This document shows, one piece after another, positions 7,788 to 16,354 of a stretch of 64,000 nt of DNA. The notes beneath the pieces are model-generated. The model had not been told where the DNA came from. It did no database searches and saw nothing but the letters and a program-made list of their open reading frames with translations. The stretch comes from JAVVHH01 sp964657565 (GTDB lineage: Bacteria > Pseudomonadota > Alphaproteobacteria > Acetobacterales > Acetobacteraceae): assembly GCA_964657565.1 (NCBI GenBank), contig CAZZVQ010000013.1, forward strand, positions 10,180 through 74,179. The letters are read 5' to 3'. Within the stretch, counting starts at the first letter, position 1; the number at the start of each line of letters is the position of its first letter. The position numbers were made by a program, and so were the translations under genes.

Positions 7788-9281
7788 ATGCGGATCGCGG
7801 TCGGTGGGTTTTTGCATGAAAGTCATTCGTTTGCGCCGCGACCGACGACGTACGCCGATTTTCTCAAGCCGGGCGGGCTTCCTGGGCTGATTTCGGGCGG
7901 GCCGCTGCTGGAGGAGATGCGGAGCGTGTCCTGCGGCCTGCGGGGCGCGATCGAGGCGGCGGACGGGCATGAGGTGGTGCCGCTGACGTGGTGCTTCGCC
8001 AACCCGGCGGGGCCGGTGCAAGACGAGGCGTTCGAACGGATCGCGGCGCTGATCTGCGCCGGGCTTTCGGCGGCGTTGGACGGCGGGACGCTCGATGGGG
8101 TCTATCTGGATTTACATGGGGCAGGAGTGGCGGAGCGCTTTCCGGACATGGAGGGCGAGTTGCTGCGCCGGGTCAGGGCGATCGTCGGCGGGGTGCCGGT
8201 GGCGATCAGTCTCGATCCGCACGCGAACCTGACGGCGGAGATGGTCGAGCTGGCGGACGCCATCTCGCCGTATCGGACCTATCCGCACGTCGATATGCCG
8301 GCGGCCGGGGCCCGGGCGATGCGGCTATTGTTGCACCGGATCGCGCTGGGACGGCCGTTCGCGCGGGCGTTTCGACAACTGGATTATCTGTTGCCGATCA
8401 CCAGCCAGTGCACGCTGGCGGGGCCGATGCAGGAGGTGATGGCGGCACGCGACGCGATCCAGGCACAGACGGGGGCGGCGGAGATCGCGTGGTGTTTCGG
8501 ATTTCCGTATGCGGATTTCGAGGGCTGCGGGCCGGCCTTCGTCGTCTATGCCGAGAGCGACGGCGCGGCGGCGGCGGCGGCTCTGTGGTTCTTGGTGGAG
8601 CTGGAGCGGCGGGAGACGGCGTTCGGAGAGGAGATCCTGGATGCGGCGCAGGCGGTCGGCCTGGCGATGCGGGAGGCCGGGCCGGGGGGACCGGTGGTGA
8701 TCGCGGATACGCAGGACAATCCTGGCGGCGGCGGGCATGGGGATACCACCGGGTTGCTGGCCGAGCTGATCCGGCAAGGCGCGGTCGGGGCGGTCGTGTG
8801 CCTGATCAACGACGCCCAGAGCGCGGCCGCGTGCCATGCGGCGGGGGAGGGCGGGACGGTGGCGCTCGAACTCGGGGGAAAATCGGATGGGGTGCCGCTT
8901 TCGGTGCAGGCTCGGGTCCTGCGGCTGACGGATGGACGGTTCACGCTGACGGGGCCGATGGGGAGCGGAAACCCGGGGAATTTGGGGCCGTGCGCGCTGG
9001 TCGAGGTCGGCGGCGTGCGGGTCGTGGTGGTGTCACGCAAGATGCAGGCGCTGGATCAGGCCATCCTCCGGCATGTCGGGATCGAGCCGGCGGAGGTTGG
9101 CATCCTGGCGCTGAAATCGTCGGTGCACTTCCGGGCGGATTTCGGGCCGATCGCGCGCCTTGTCATCGTGGCGGCGGCGCCGGGGCCGGTGGTGGCCGAT
9201 CCCGGCACGCTGCCGTTTCAGCACCTGCGGGCGGGGATGCGGTTGCGGCCGGGCGCGAATAGGCCTGGGTCGTTCAGGTAG
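7788..9281 (+). CDS. M81 family metallopeptidase (MlrC-like)
   Basis: Probable zinc hydrolase of the M81/MlrC family; MlrC itself takes part in microcystin breakdown, but most homologues act on unknown substrates. The protein has 497 residues from ATG 7788, giving the typical N-terminus MRIAVGGFLHESHSFAP; a GTG at 7761 is an alternative. Family segments visible are VYLDLHGAGVAE, ISLDPHANLT, SPYRTYPHVD, GFPYADFEGCGP, ADTQDNPGGGGHGDTT and the C-terminal MlrC_C domain with VALELGGKSDG and ALKSSVHFRADFGP. Histidines in the HESH and DPHAN segments are the likely metal ligands. No signal peptide is seen, so it is probably cytoplasmic. Confidence 0.9.
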   Translation: MRIAVGGFLHESHSFAPRPTTYADFLKPGGLPGLISGGPLLEEMRSVSCGLRGAIEAADGHEVVPLTWCFANPAGPVQDEAFERIAALICAGLSAALDGGTLDGVYLDLHGAGVAERFPDMEGELLRRVRAIVGGVPVAISLDPHANLTAEMVELADAISPYRTYPHVDMPAAGARAMRLLLHRIALGRPFARAFRQLDYLLPITSQCTLAGPMQEVMAARDAIQAQTGAAEIAWCFGFPYADFEGCGPAFVVYAESDGAAAAAALWFLVELERRETAFGEEILDAAQAVGLAMREAGPGGPVVIADTQDNPGGGGHGDTTGLLAELIRQGAVGAVVCLINDAQSAAACHAAGEGGTVALELGGKSDGVPLSVQARVLRLTDGRFTLTGPMGSGNPGNLGPCALVEVGGVRVVVVSRKMQALDQAILRHVGIEPAEVGILALKSSVHFRADFGPIARLVIVAAAPGPVVADPGTLPFQHLRAGMRLRPGANRPGSFR

Positions 9282-9294
9282 GGCTTAGCGGCGG

Positions 9295-11229
9295 TCATCG
9301 CGCGCGGCTTGCCGCGCGCCGACCCAGAGCGGCGGGAGTAGCTTTGTTCGGACTGGCGTTTTGGGCGAGCGCTAGGTCGGGAGCCTCAGGCTCATTCGAC
9401 GGAGAGTGATCCCTCAGGTCGCGAAGACGCATCTTCAGGTCGGGAGAGATGGCGTCGTACGCCGTGCATGTGTCCCGGAGCAATGCCTCGGCGAGGTTCC
9501 TCCTGCCCGTTGCGGTCTTGGGCCGGCTCCAGTCCTGCGTGTCGCCGTAGGTATCCACGATCATGGCGATGACGTGCGGTGCGCCCTGTCCGGCGCAGGC
9601 AACGTCCACCCACGATCCGCTATCCTCGCGCGCCAGATCGTTCAGCCGCGGCAGTCTGCTTCGGTCGTCGTCGCTGGCTGGCTCCCAATATTCCTTCTTT
9701 TCACTCGACAACGGCTGGGTCAGGCGCGCCAGCATGCCGGCACGATGGGCGAGGTCGGGCACATGGGCGATGATGTCCTCGACGCTCGGCGCGATCCCGC
9801 AATTATCGTCCCGCAGCCCGGCGCAGAAGGTTTCGCTGCCTGCTTTGGTGTTGTCCCACGCGACGCCTCGGCCGCCGGCCACGCGCCGGAAATCGGTTTT
9901 CCACAGTTCGGCGTTGAGGAAATTGGCCGCCTCCACTTTGGTGCCGGCGAGGGACGCGGCTTGGAGGTGGGCGCCTTTGAGGCTGGTGCCGATGAGGGAG
10001 GCATCGTCGAGGGTGGCACGACGGAGGTCGGCGCCGGCGAGAGAGGCGCCGTCCAGGGCGGCGTTGGCCAGCCAGGCGGCCTGCAGGTGGGCGCCGGCGA
10101 TGCTGGCGCCCTGCAGTTGGGCGCGTTCCATCGTGATGCCGTTCATCTGGGCGCCATAGAAGGAGGCTCCTTGGAGTTGGGCGTCGTCCAGCTGGGCGCC
10201 TTCGAGATTGGCGCCGTTGAACCAGGCACCTTGGGCGCGGAGCCGGAGCAGGGAGGCGCCCTCGAGATGGGCGTCGATGAAGTTCATGCGGCCGAGCTGG
10301 GCCTCGACCAGGATCGCGCGCTCGAGATGGCGGCCGCGCATGGAGACTTCCGGCAGCATGGTGGCGAGCTTGGCTTGGGTGTCATAGACCTTGTGGTCGA
10401 TGAGATCGGTGCCGCCTAGGAACAAGCGGTCAGGGAACAGGGGGTGGACGCGGTGGTCGCCGGTCTGTTCGCCGCTGATGAGCGTCTCGTGCAGCGGGAC
10501 CATGGGCAGCGCCTGATACAATCGTTCGCCGGGGAAGGTGGCGACGAGGACGGCGATGTAGAACGTGGCGATCGAGAAGGCCGACATGAAGGCTAGTCGC
10601 CAGCCCGTCCCGCTCCAACCGAGCCAGCCCGGCAGTTCGGCCGACCGGAGCGAGACGCGGGGCCAGAAGAACCAGAGCAGGCCGAGATCGAGCAGGACGA
10701 AGCCGCGCGCCCACCAGGTGCTCCGCTCGCTGTGGAAGGGCAGGAATTGAAGTTCGAAGAACAATAGGGTGAGGATCGGGCCGACGACGACGGTGCTCCA
10801 GGCGACCAGCGGCATGAGGGTGCCCGACACGGCCTGGGTGGGCTTTGGTGGATTGGCGACCATCTGCACGAAAATGTTGACGGGGAGGAGCGCGCCGGTC
10901 TCGTCCGGGTGAGGATCTGTCTTCAGTGCTGCGTCGAGCGCGCGGACGCGGCCGGCGAGCAGCGCGAGATGTTGCAGGACGTAGGCGTGCACCAAGAAGA
11001 CGATGACGGGCCCGATCCAAAAGAAGGCCATGAGCGGAAGCTCGACGTCGGGGAAGGGCAGTTTGATCGGGCTTTCGAGGAACATGGTCTTGTGCGTCAC
11101 CCCGGCGATGGCCAGGAGGACGTAGAACAGCACAAAGACGAAGCTGAGCCAGAGCGGGCCGGCGACGCCGGCGGCGTCTTCCATGCTTTTGCGGAGCGCG
11201 GCGGCATCCGCCAGTTTGCTATCGGCCAT
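9295..11229 (-). CDS. membrane protein with a long pentapeptide-repeat helix
   Basis: Protein of 644 residues in three parts. Residues ~1-235 contain about five transmembrane segments (near 26-46, 66-88, 138-160, 175-190, 213-232). Residues ~295-448 are some thirty pentapeptide repeats of the A(D/N)LxxAxLxGA kind, predicted to fold as a right-handed quadrilateral beta-helix on the cytoplasmic side. The last ~195 residues are a soluble region with cysteines in FCAGLRDDNC and DVACAGQG that I do not recognise. A start three codons upstream of 11229 (ATG 11244) is possible; the much longer open frame further upstream runs antisense to the oxidoreductase gene and is not real. The function is unknown. 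Confidence 0.8.
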   Translation of the reverse strand: MADSKLADAAALRKSMEDAAGVAGPLWLSFVFVLFYVLLAIAGVTHKTMFLESPIKLPFPDVELPLMAFFWIGPVIVFLVHAYVLQHLALLAGRVRALDAALKTDPHPDETGALLPVNIFVQMVANPPKPTQAVSGTLMPLVAWSTVVVGPILTLLFFELQFLPFHSERSTWWARGFVLLDLGLLWFFWPRVSLRSAELPGWLGWSGTGWRLAFMSAFSIATFYIAVLVATFPGERLYQALPMVPLHETLISGEQTGDHRVHPLFPDRLFLGGTDLIDHKVYDTQAKLATMLPEVSMRGRHLERAILVEAQLGRMNFIDAHLEGASLLRLRAQGAWFNGANLEGAQLDDAQLQGASFYGAQMNGITMERAQLQGASIAGAHLQAAWLANAALDGASLAGADLRRATLDDASLIGTSLKGAHLQAASLAGTKVEAANFLNAELWKTDFRRVAGGRGVAWDNTKAGSETFCAGLRDDNCGIAPSVEDIIAHVPDLAHRAGMLARLTQPLSSEKKEYWEPASDDDRSRLPRLNDLAREDSGSWVDVACAGQGAPHVIAMIVDTYGDTQDWSRPKTATGRRNLAEALLRDTCTAYDAISPDLKMRLRDLRDHSPSNEPEAPDLALAQNASPNKATPAALGRRAASRAR

Positions 11230-11319
11230 CGGAACGTTATACATTAGTAACGTAAACGCGCCATCACAAGTTTTTGTGTGCCGTTGGACCGGCGCCGACG
11301 CGGCTGCTACAGGCGCCGC

Positions 11320-12327
11320 ATGGCACAACTCCGGATCGGGATCATTGGCGCGGGGCATTTTGGGCGGTTCCATGCGCTCAAGGTGAAGGCGAGCCGGCGG
11401 GCGGTGTTGGCCGGGCTGTATGATCCGCAGGCGGAGCGGGCGGCGGCGATCGGGCGCGAGGCGGGCGGGGCGCCGGCGCTGGGGCTCGCGGCGCTGCTGG
11501 CGGCCAGCGATGCGGTGATCGTGGCGTCGCCGGCGGAGACGCATTTCGAGCTGACGGCGCAGGCGTTGGCGGCCGGGCGGCACGTGCTGGTGGAGAAGCC
11601 GATCGCGGCGACGCTGGACGAGGCGGACCGGCTGGCCGCGTTGGCGCGCGAGCACGATCGGGTGCTGCAGGTGGGGCATTTGCTGCGCTATTCGGCGGAG
11701 CACCGGGCGATCTCGAGCCGGATCACGCGGCCGCTGTATATCGAGGCGACCCGGATCGCGCCGTACAAGCCGCGCGGGACCGACGTTTCGGTCATCCTGG
11801 ACCTGATGATCCATGACCTCGACCTGGTGCTGGCGCTGGTGCACAGCCCGATCCTGAGCGTGGATGCGATGGGGGCGGCGGTGTCGAGCCCGCTGGAGGA
11901 CATCGCGAATGCGCGGGTGCGGTTCGAGAACGGCTGCGTGGCGACGATCACGGCGAGCCGGATCTCGCTGAAGACGGAGCGGCGGATGCGGCTGTTCTCG
12001 GAAGAGGGCTACCTGTCGGCGGATTTCGTGGCGCGCAAGCTGGTGATGATCGGGCGGGAGCGCGGGCTGCCGCTGCCGGGGACCGGCGGGTTCCGGCGCG
12101 AGGAGGTGGGTTGGACCGAGCATGACAGCATGGCGGCCGAGCATGAGGCGTTTGCGGCGTCGTGTTTGGACGGGGCTGACGTGCTGGTGGATGCGCTGGC
12201 GGGGCGGCGGGCGCTGGAGGCGGCGATCGCGGTGACGGAGAGTATTGCGGCGTCGCGCCGGGTCGCGATCCAGTCAGGCCTGATCCAAAAGCTCGAGCAC
12301 TTGGCGGGCGGCGGCGTCGGAGGGTAG
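11320..12327 (+). CDS. Gfo/Idh/MocA family NAD(P)-dependent oxidoreductase
   Basis: Predicted sugar or nucleotide-sugar oxidoreductase, 335 residues. The Rossmann N-terminus reads GIIGAGHFGRFHALKV, the EKP motif of the family is present (HVLVEKPIAATLDEAD), and the C-terminal domain contains VILDLMIHDLDLVLAL with the usual His-Asp. The ATG at 11320 puts the dinucleotide fold at the start. It is convergent with lpxB and overlaps it by 54 bases. Members of this family next to lipid A genes include GnnA, which with GnnB makes UDP-GlcNAc3N; that role is possible here but no GnnB-like aminotransferase is in the window. Confidence 0.88.
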   Translation: MAQLRIGIIGAGHFGRFHALKVKASRRAVLAGLYDPQAERAAAIGREAGGAPALGLAALLAASDAVIVASPAETHFELTAQALAAGRHVLVEKPIAATLDEADRLAALAREHDRVLQVGHLLRYSAEHRAISSRITRPLYIEATRIAPYKPRGTDVSVILDLMIHDLDLVLALVHSPILSVDAMGAAVSSPLEDIANARVRFENGCVATITASRISLKTERRMRLFSEEGYLSADFVARKLVMIGRERGLPLPGTGGFRREEVGWTEHDSMAAEHEAFAASCLDGADVLVDALAGRRALEAAIAVTESIAASRRVAIQSGLIQKLEHLAGGGVGG

Positions 12328-13416
12328 GCCCCCGGGCGGGCGAAGGCTCGCCAGGATGTCGGCGAAGGCGGCGCGCTGCTGATCCGCGGCGACGCCGTTG
12401 CGGAGGAGATCCAGGACGGTCCGCTCCAGGATGTCCGGGCGGCAGTCCTGCTGCAGCAGTTCCGGCACCACGGCGCGGCCGGCGAGCAGGTTGACCATGG
12501 CCACGTGCGGCACCTTGATGGCGCGGCGGGCGATGGCGGCGCTGATCGGGTTGACGCGGTAGGTCACCGCCATCGGCACGCCGGCGAGGGCCAATTCGAG
12601 CGTCGAGGTGCCGGATTTGGTCAGGGCGACGGACGCGGCGGCGTAGGCGTCGTGCTTGTCGGCGAGCTCGGTCGTGACGATCGGCTTGGTCTGCCAGCCC
12701 TCGGTCGCGCGGCGGACGGTATCGGCGACCACGGCGGAGACGGGCAGCACCGGGCGGACTTCCGGCGCGGAGCGGGCGAGGCGATGCACGACCTGCTCGA
12801 AGATCGGCAGCAGGCGGGGGACTTCCGAGCGGCGGCTGCCGGGCATGAGGATGAGCACCGGGTCGTGGGCCAGGCCGTGCCGGGCGCGGAAGCGGGCACC
12901 GTCGCCATCGCCGGCGCCGGACTCCAGCACGGGGTGACCGACGAAATCGGCCCTGATGCCGCGGGCGGCGAACCAGGCGGGCTCGAACGGGAGCAGGCAG
13001 AGCAACTTGTCCCATAGGCCGGGAAAGTGACGGACCCGCTTCTCGCGCCAGGCCCAGACTTGCGGGGCGACGTAGTGGACCCGCTTCACGCCGAGCTCGG
13101 CCGCGCGTTTCAGGACGTGCCTGGTGTAGCCCGGCGAATCGATGGTCACCAGCACGTCGGGCCGTCTGGCGGCGATGTCGGCCATGGTCTGGTCGAGCCG
13201 GCGACGGATGGTGCGCAGGCGGGGGAGGACTTCGACGAGGCCCATCACGGCGAGATCGGCCATGGGGTGCAGGCTGGTGAGCCCGTGCTCGGCCATGCGG
13301 GCGCCGCCGACGCCGGCGAAGGCGAGGCCGTCGCGCTGGCGGCGCAGTGCCGCGATGAGGCGTGCGCCGAGGACGTCGCCGCTGGCTTCGCCGGCAATCA
13401 GGTAGATAAGGGGCAT
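12274..13416 (-). CDS. lpxB: lipid-A-disaccharide synthase
   Basis: Condenses UDP-2,3-diacylglucosamine with lipid X to form the lipid A disaccharide, at the cytoplasmic face of the inner membrane. The 380-residue length is normal for family GT19. Visible motifs are LIAGEASGDVLGARLI at the N-terminus, DSPGYTRHVLKRA, HYVAPQVWAWREKRV, LCLLPFEPAWF, SRRSEVPRLLP, KSGTSTLELALAGVPMAV and VNLLAGRAVVPELLQQ. The usual upstream partners lpxA, lpxI and fabZ are not in the window; a convergent oxidoreductase gene overlaps its 3' end. Confidence 0.97.
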   Translation of the reverse strand: MPLIYLIAGEASGDVLGARLIAALRRQRDGLAFAGVGGARMAEHGLTSLHPMADLAVMGLVEVLPRLRTIRRRLDQTMADIAARRPDVLVTIDSPGYTRHVLKRAAELGVKRVHYVAPQVWAWREKRVRHFPGLWDKLLCLLPFEPAWFAARGIRADFVGHPVLESGAGDGDGARFRARHGLAHDPVLILMPGSRRSEVPRLLPIFEQVVHRLARSAPEVRPVLPVSAVVADTVRRATEGWQTKPIVTTELADKHDAYAAASVALTKSGTSTLELALAGVPMAVTYRVNPISAAIARRAIKVPHVAMVNLLAGRAVVPELLQQDCRPDILERTVLDLLRNGVAADQQRAAFADILASLRPPGGLPSDAAARQVLELLDQA

Positions 13417-13452
13417 GAGCGATTGCTTAAGGAAGAGGGATTAGGCTGACAA

Positions 13453-13734
13453 ATGGCGTGGTTGCTGCATGTGATTGGGATCGACGAGTGGGATGCGGCG
13501 CAGCCGAACGGGCTGGCCTGCCCAGCGGGAGGGTTCATCCATTTGTGCACGGCGGAGCAATTGCCGTTCGTGCTGGAGCGGCACTTCGCCGGGCGGCAGC
13601 AGCTGGTGGTCCTGCATGTGGACGCAGAGGAGCTGGATGTGCGGTGGGAGGTGAGCGAGCCGGGGCTGCCGGCGTTTCCGCATCTGTATGAGGACCTGCC
13701 GGTCGGGTTGGTCCGACGGGCGGATTGGGTGTGA
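13453..13734 (+). CDS. DUF952 family protein
   Basis: Small protein of 93 residues that looks like a complete DUF952 domain: GFIHLCTAEQLPFVLERHF early, LVVLHVDAEEL in the middle and FPHLYEDLPVGLV at the end. The function of the family is not established; it is often found near dihydroorotate dehydrogenase or envelope genes. It sits between divergent lpxB and a convergent gene, with a hairpin over its stop codon, so it is likely a single-gene transcript. Confidence 0.82.
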   Translation: MAWLLHVIGIDEWDAAQPNGLACPAGGFIHLCTAEQLPFVLERHFAGRQQLVVLHVDAEELDVRWEVSEPGLPAFPHLYEDLPVGLVRRADWV

Positions 13735-13757
13735 GGGTGGGCTCGCGGCCCACCCTC
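13733..13757. terminator. perfect 10-base hairpin between convergent genes (REP-like)
   Basis: GAGGGTGGGC (13733-13742) pairs perfectly with GCCCACCCTC (13748-13757) around the loop TCGCG, starting inside the stop codon of the DUF952 gene and ending two bases before the convergent stop at 13760. It can act as a bidirectional terminator. The core GGGTGGGC...GCCCACCC is shared with elements at 14130-14150 and 49860-49909. Confidence 0.6.
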
Positions 13758-13759
13758 CA

Positions 13760-14104
13760 TTAAGCGGAGGTGCCGCCTTCGGGCAGGTCGGCGGGGTCGG
13801 TGGTGCGCAATTCCTCGCGGGTCATCGGCGTCTCCATGAAACGGCCTTCGTCGCCCAACGGGCCGGCAGGGAACTCGCCGAGGTTCTTCTGGATCGAGGC
13901 TTCCTCGACGATCACCGCCTTGGAGTCCTCGACGTTCTGCAGCCCGGCGGCGCCGGCCATCTCCATGCGGGCGAGTTCGTCGGCGCGCTCCTCGTATTCG
14001 GCCATGCGGCCCTCGGGGCTGCCGTCGGCCTCGAAGAGCTGCTTGGCCAGCGCCGTGACGTGTTGCTTGAACTCGGGCGACGGGTCGAGCGGGTTGTCTG
14101 ACAT
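13760..14104 (-). CDS. hypothetical acidic protein
   Basis: Protein of 114 residues, rich in Glu, Asp and Ala, without signal peptide or membrane segment. It looks like a helical N-terminal half (FKQHVTALAKQLFEADGSPE, EYEERADELARMEMAG) and an extended C-terminal tail rich in Pro and Thr. The first half faintly recalls DUF2934-type segments, but I cannot assign a family. It stands alone between two hairpin elements. Confidence 0.55.
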   Translation of the reverse strand: MSDNPLDPSPEFKQHVTALAKQLFEADGSPEGRMAEYEERADELARMEMAGAAGLQNVEDSKAVIVEEASIQKNLGEFPAGPLGDEGRFMETPMTREELRTTDPADLPEGGTSA

Positions 14105-14129
14105 GTGGACCTCGTGGTTGGGGGGAGGA

Positions 14130-14150
14130 GGTGGGCTGTGCCCATCCTAC
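14130..14150. repeat. REP-like half element of the GGTGGGC family
   Basis: GGTGGGCTGTGCCCATCCTAC lies in the 72-base gap upstream of the hypothetical gene. It closely matches the right arm of the large palindrome at 49888-49909 (GGTGGGCTAAAGCCC then ACCCTAC), with two or three differences and a one-base gap, and folds on itself through GTGGGC/GCCCAT. Confidence 0.5.
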
Positions 14151-14176
14151 GGTATGGACCTAACACGGGAGCGCGA

Positions 14177-14851
14177 TCAGGGTTCGGCGGGCAAGTCGAT
14201 CCAGGAGAGGTGGCCGCCCTTGCCGGCGCCGGTGTCGAGGAAGATGGCCTTCCCGCCCGAGGCGCCGGCCTTGACGTAGGGGCGGCCATCGGTGCTGCGC
14301 TGGTCGTGGCCACAGTAGACGGTGATGCCGGCCGGGATGCGGTCGACCCAGCGGACAACACGCTCCGGGTAGCCGTCGGACTGCATGCGGCCGGTGGTCT
14401 CGCCGAAGAGGGCGCGGGAGAGCAGAGGGTCGACGCGGCCGAGCGGTGGCGGCGGCTTCTCGCTGAGCATGGCGGGGTGGAAGCCGCCATGGACGAACGC
14501 CGTGGTGCCGCGGATGAGCCAGGCGGGGGCGCGGGTGATCTCCTGCAGCGCGCGCTCGCGGAGCGCCGGGTCGAGCTGTTCGAGCGTGGCTTCGAGGGCG
14601 GCGTCGGTGCGGACGGCGAAGCCGGCCAGGGAGCGGCCCAGCTTGCGGTCGTGGTTGCCGAGGATGAACAGGCCGCGGCCGGCATCGATCAGCTCGAACA
14701 TGCGGCGAAGCACGCCGGCGCTGTCCGGCCCATGGTCGCTGAGGTCGCCGAGTTGGATCAGGAAACGGTCGGTGCTGGCGGCGGCGTCGAAGGCGCGGAG
14801 ATCGCCATGGACGTCGCCGACGATGCGCAGGGCGGCGCCTTGTGGGATCAA
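14177..14851 (-). CDS. metallophosphoesterase (PPP-like serine/threonine or diadenosine-polyphosphate phosphatase)
   Basis: Cytoplasmic phosphatase of about 224 residues with the PPP-type metal motifs in order: GDVHGD (~residue 13), GDLSDHGP (~34), LGNHDRK (~66) and the later ITVYCGHDQRS. This pattern fits ApaH/PrpE-like or bacterial serine/threonine phosphatases. The best start is TTG at 14851, which overlaps the stop of the photolyase gene (TTGA) and places the first motif near the N-terminus; no ATG fits. It is therefore probably translated by coupling to phr. The substrate is unknown. Confidence 0.8.
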   Translation of the reverse strand: MIPQGAALRIVGDVHGDLRAFDAAASTDRFLIQLGDLSDHGPDSAGVLRRMFELIDAGRGLFILGNHDRKLGRSLAGFAVRTDAALEATLEQLDPALRERALQEITRAPAWLIRGTTAFVHGGFHPAMLSEKPPPPLGRVDPLLSRALFGETTGRMQSDGYPERVVRWVDRIPAGITVYCGHDQRSTDGRPYVKAGASGGKAIFLDTGAGKGGHLSWIDLPAEP

Positions 14852-16278
14852 GCGGCGGCTCCGCGGACGGTATTCCGGTAGGCGTCCAGCGCGCGCGTCC
14901 GGGTGGCGCCGAGGTCCACGAGCGGCTTGGGGTAGGTTTTTCCGAGCGTCAAACCCGCCTGGGTCAGCACCTCGGGGGGAGCGGTCCAGGGGGCATGGAG
15001 ATATTTCTCCGGCAGTCTGGCCAGTTCCGGGACCCAGTGCCGCACGTAGCCGCCGGCCTTGTCCCACGTCTCGCCCTGGCTGACCGGGTTGAACACGCGG
15101 AAGAAGGGCTGGCTGTCGATGCCGCAGCCGGCCACCCACTGCCAGCTTGCGGCGTTGCTGGCGAGGTCGGCGTCGACCAGCGTGTCCCAGAACCAGCGCT
15201 CGCCCTCGCGCCAGTCGATCAGCAACTGCTTGACCAGGAACGAGGCGGCGACCATGCGGACGCGGTTATGCATCCAGCCAGTATGCCAGAGCTGTCGCAT
15301 TCCGGCATCGACGATCGGGATTCCGGTGCCGCCCCGCTGCCAGGCCGCGAGTTCGGACGGGGCCTTGCGGAACGGGAGCTTGTCGAAGGCGGGGCGGAGC
15401 GGGGCTTCCGGCAGGGTGGGGTGATGCCAGAGGAGGTAGGCGGAGAATTCGCGCCAGAGGATTTCGCCGGTGTAGGTGTCGAGGTCATCGCCGGGGGGGA
15501 GAGCGCGGGCGCCGTGCCAGACTTGGCGGGCGGAGAGTTCGCCCCAGTGCAGATGGGCGGAGAGGCGGCTGGTGCCGTCTTCGCCGGGGAGGTTGCGGCC
15601 GGTCTTGTATTTGCTGACGGTGGCGGCGAGGAAGTCGTGCAGCCGGGCTTGGGCGGCGGGCTCGCCGACGTGCCACATCTCGCGGAAGCCCCCGGCCCAG
15701 TCCGGCTTGGTGGGGAGTAGCGCCCAGTCCTCGAGACGGTCCGAGCGCGGGGGTTTGACCGCGGCCAGCGTCCGGGGCGCGGGCAGCGGTTCGCCGACAT
15801 CGCCGCGGGTTCGGCAGGCCTTGGCGAACGGCGAGTAGACGCCGTAGGCGGTGCCGCCGCCGGTCCGGATCGAGTCGAGGTCGAACAGGGTGGTGGTGCG
15901 ATGCAGGTGCAGGCGCTCGCCGAGCGACCCGGCCAGTGCGGTTTCGACGGCCCGTGCCCAGGGCTCGTGCGACCGGCCGGCATGGAGCTCGGCGGCGCCG
16001 ACCTCCTCCATCAGCGCGGGAAGGATTTCGGCCGCATTGCCCCGGCAGAGCATGAGTGTCGCGCCGGCCCGTTCGAGCGAGGCGGCGAGTGATTGCAGGC
16101 TGTCATGCAGCCACCAGCGGGAGGCGCCACCGAGGGCCCACGGCCCAGGGCTGGTCTCGTCGAGCACGTAGACCGGCAGCACTGGCCGGCCGTTGGCGGC
16201 GGCTTGGGTCAGGGCTTCATTGTCGCTCATCCGCAAATCCGAGCGGAACCAAATGATCGCGGGCGGCAGGTTGGTCAT
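14848..16278 (-). CDS. phr: deoxyribodipyrimidine photo-lyase
   Basis: Light-dependent repair enzyme for cyclobutane pyrimidine dimers in DNA, FAD class I. It has 476 residues from ATG 16278 (MTNLPPAIIWFRSDLRMSD); further upstream codons add an implausible N-terminus. The photolyase alpha/beta domain is followed by the FAD domain with the characteristic GIPIVDAGMRQLWHTGWMHN, FLVKQLLIDWREGE, SNAASWQWVAG and FRVFNPVSQGETWD segments. A phosphatase gene is coupled directly behind it. Confidence 0.95.
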   Translation of the reverse strand: MTNLPPAIIWFRSDLRMSDNEALTQAAANGRPVLPVYVLDETSPGPWALGGASRWWLHDSLQSLAASLERAGATLMLCRGNAAEILPALMEEVGAAELHAGRSHEPWARAVETALAGSLGERLHLHRTTTLFDLDSIRTGGGTAYGVYSPFAKACRTRGDVGEPLPAPRTLAAVKPPRSDRLEDWALLPTKPDWAGGFREMWHVGEPAAQARLHDFLAATVSKYKTGRNLPGEDGTSRLSAHLHWGELSARQVWHGARALPPGDDLDTYTGEILWREFSAYLLWHHPTLPEAPLRPAFDKLPFRKAPSELAAWQRGGTGIPIVDAGMRQLWHTGWMHNRVRMVAASFLVKQLLIDWREGERWFWDTLVDADLASNAASWQWVAGCGIDSQPFFRVFNPVSQGETWDKAGGYVRHWVPELARLPEKYLHAPWTAPPEVLTQAGLTLGKTYPKPLVDLGATRTRALDAYRNTVRGAAA

Positions 16279-16354
16279 CAATGACAGATATGTTGGCCAA
16301 TCGCGCCGAACAGCAACGCAAATTCCTGCGCCGGGTTGATGGTCGGACGTTGCT

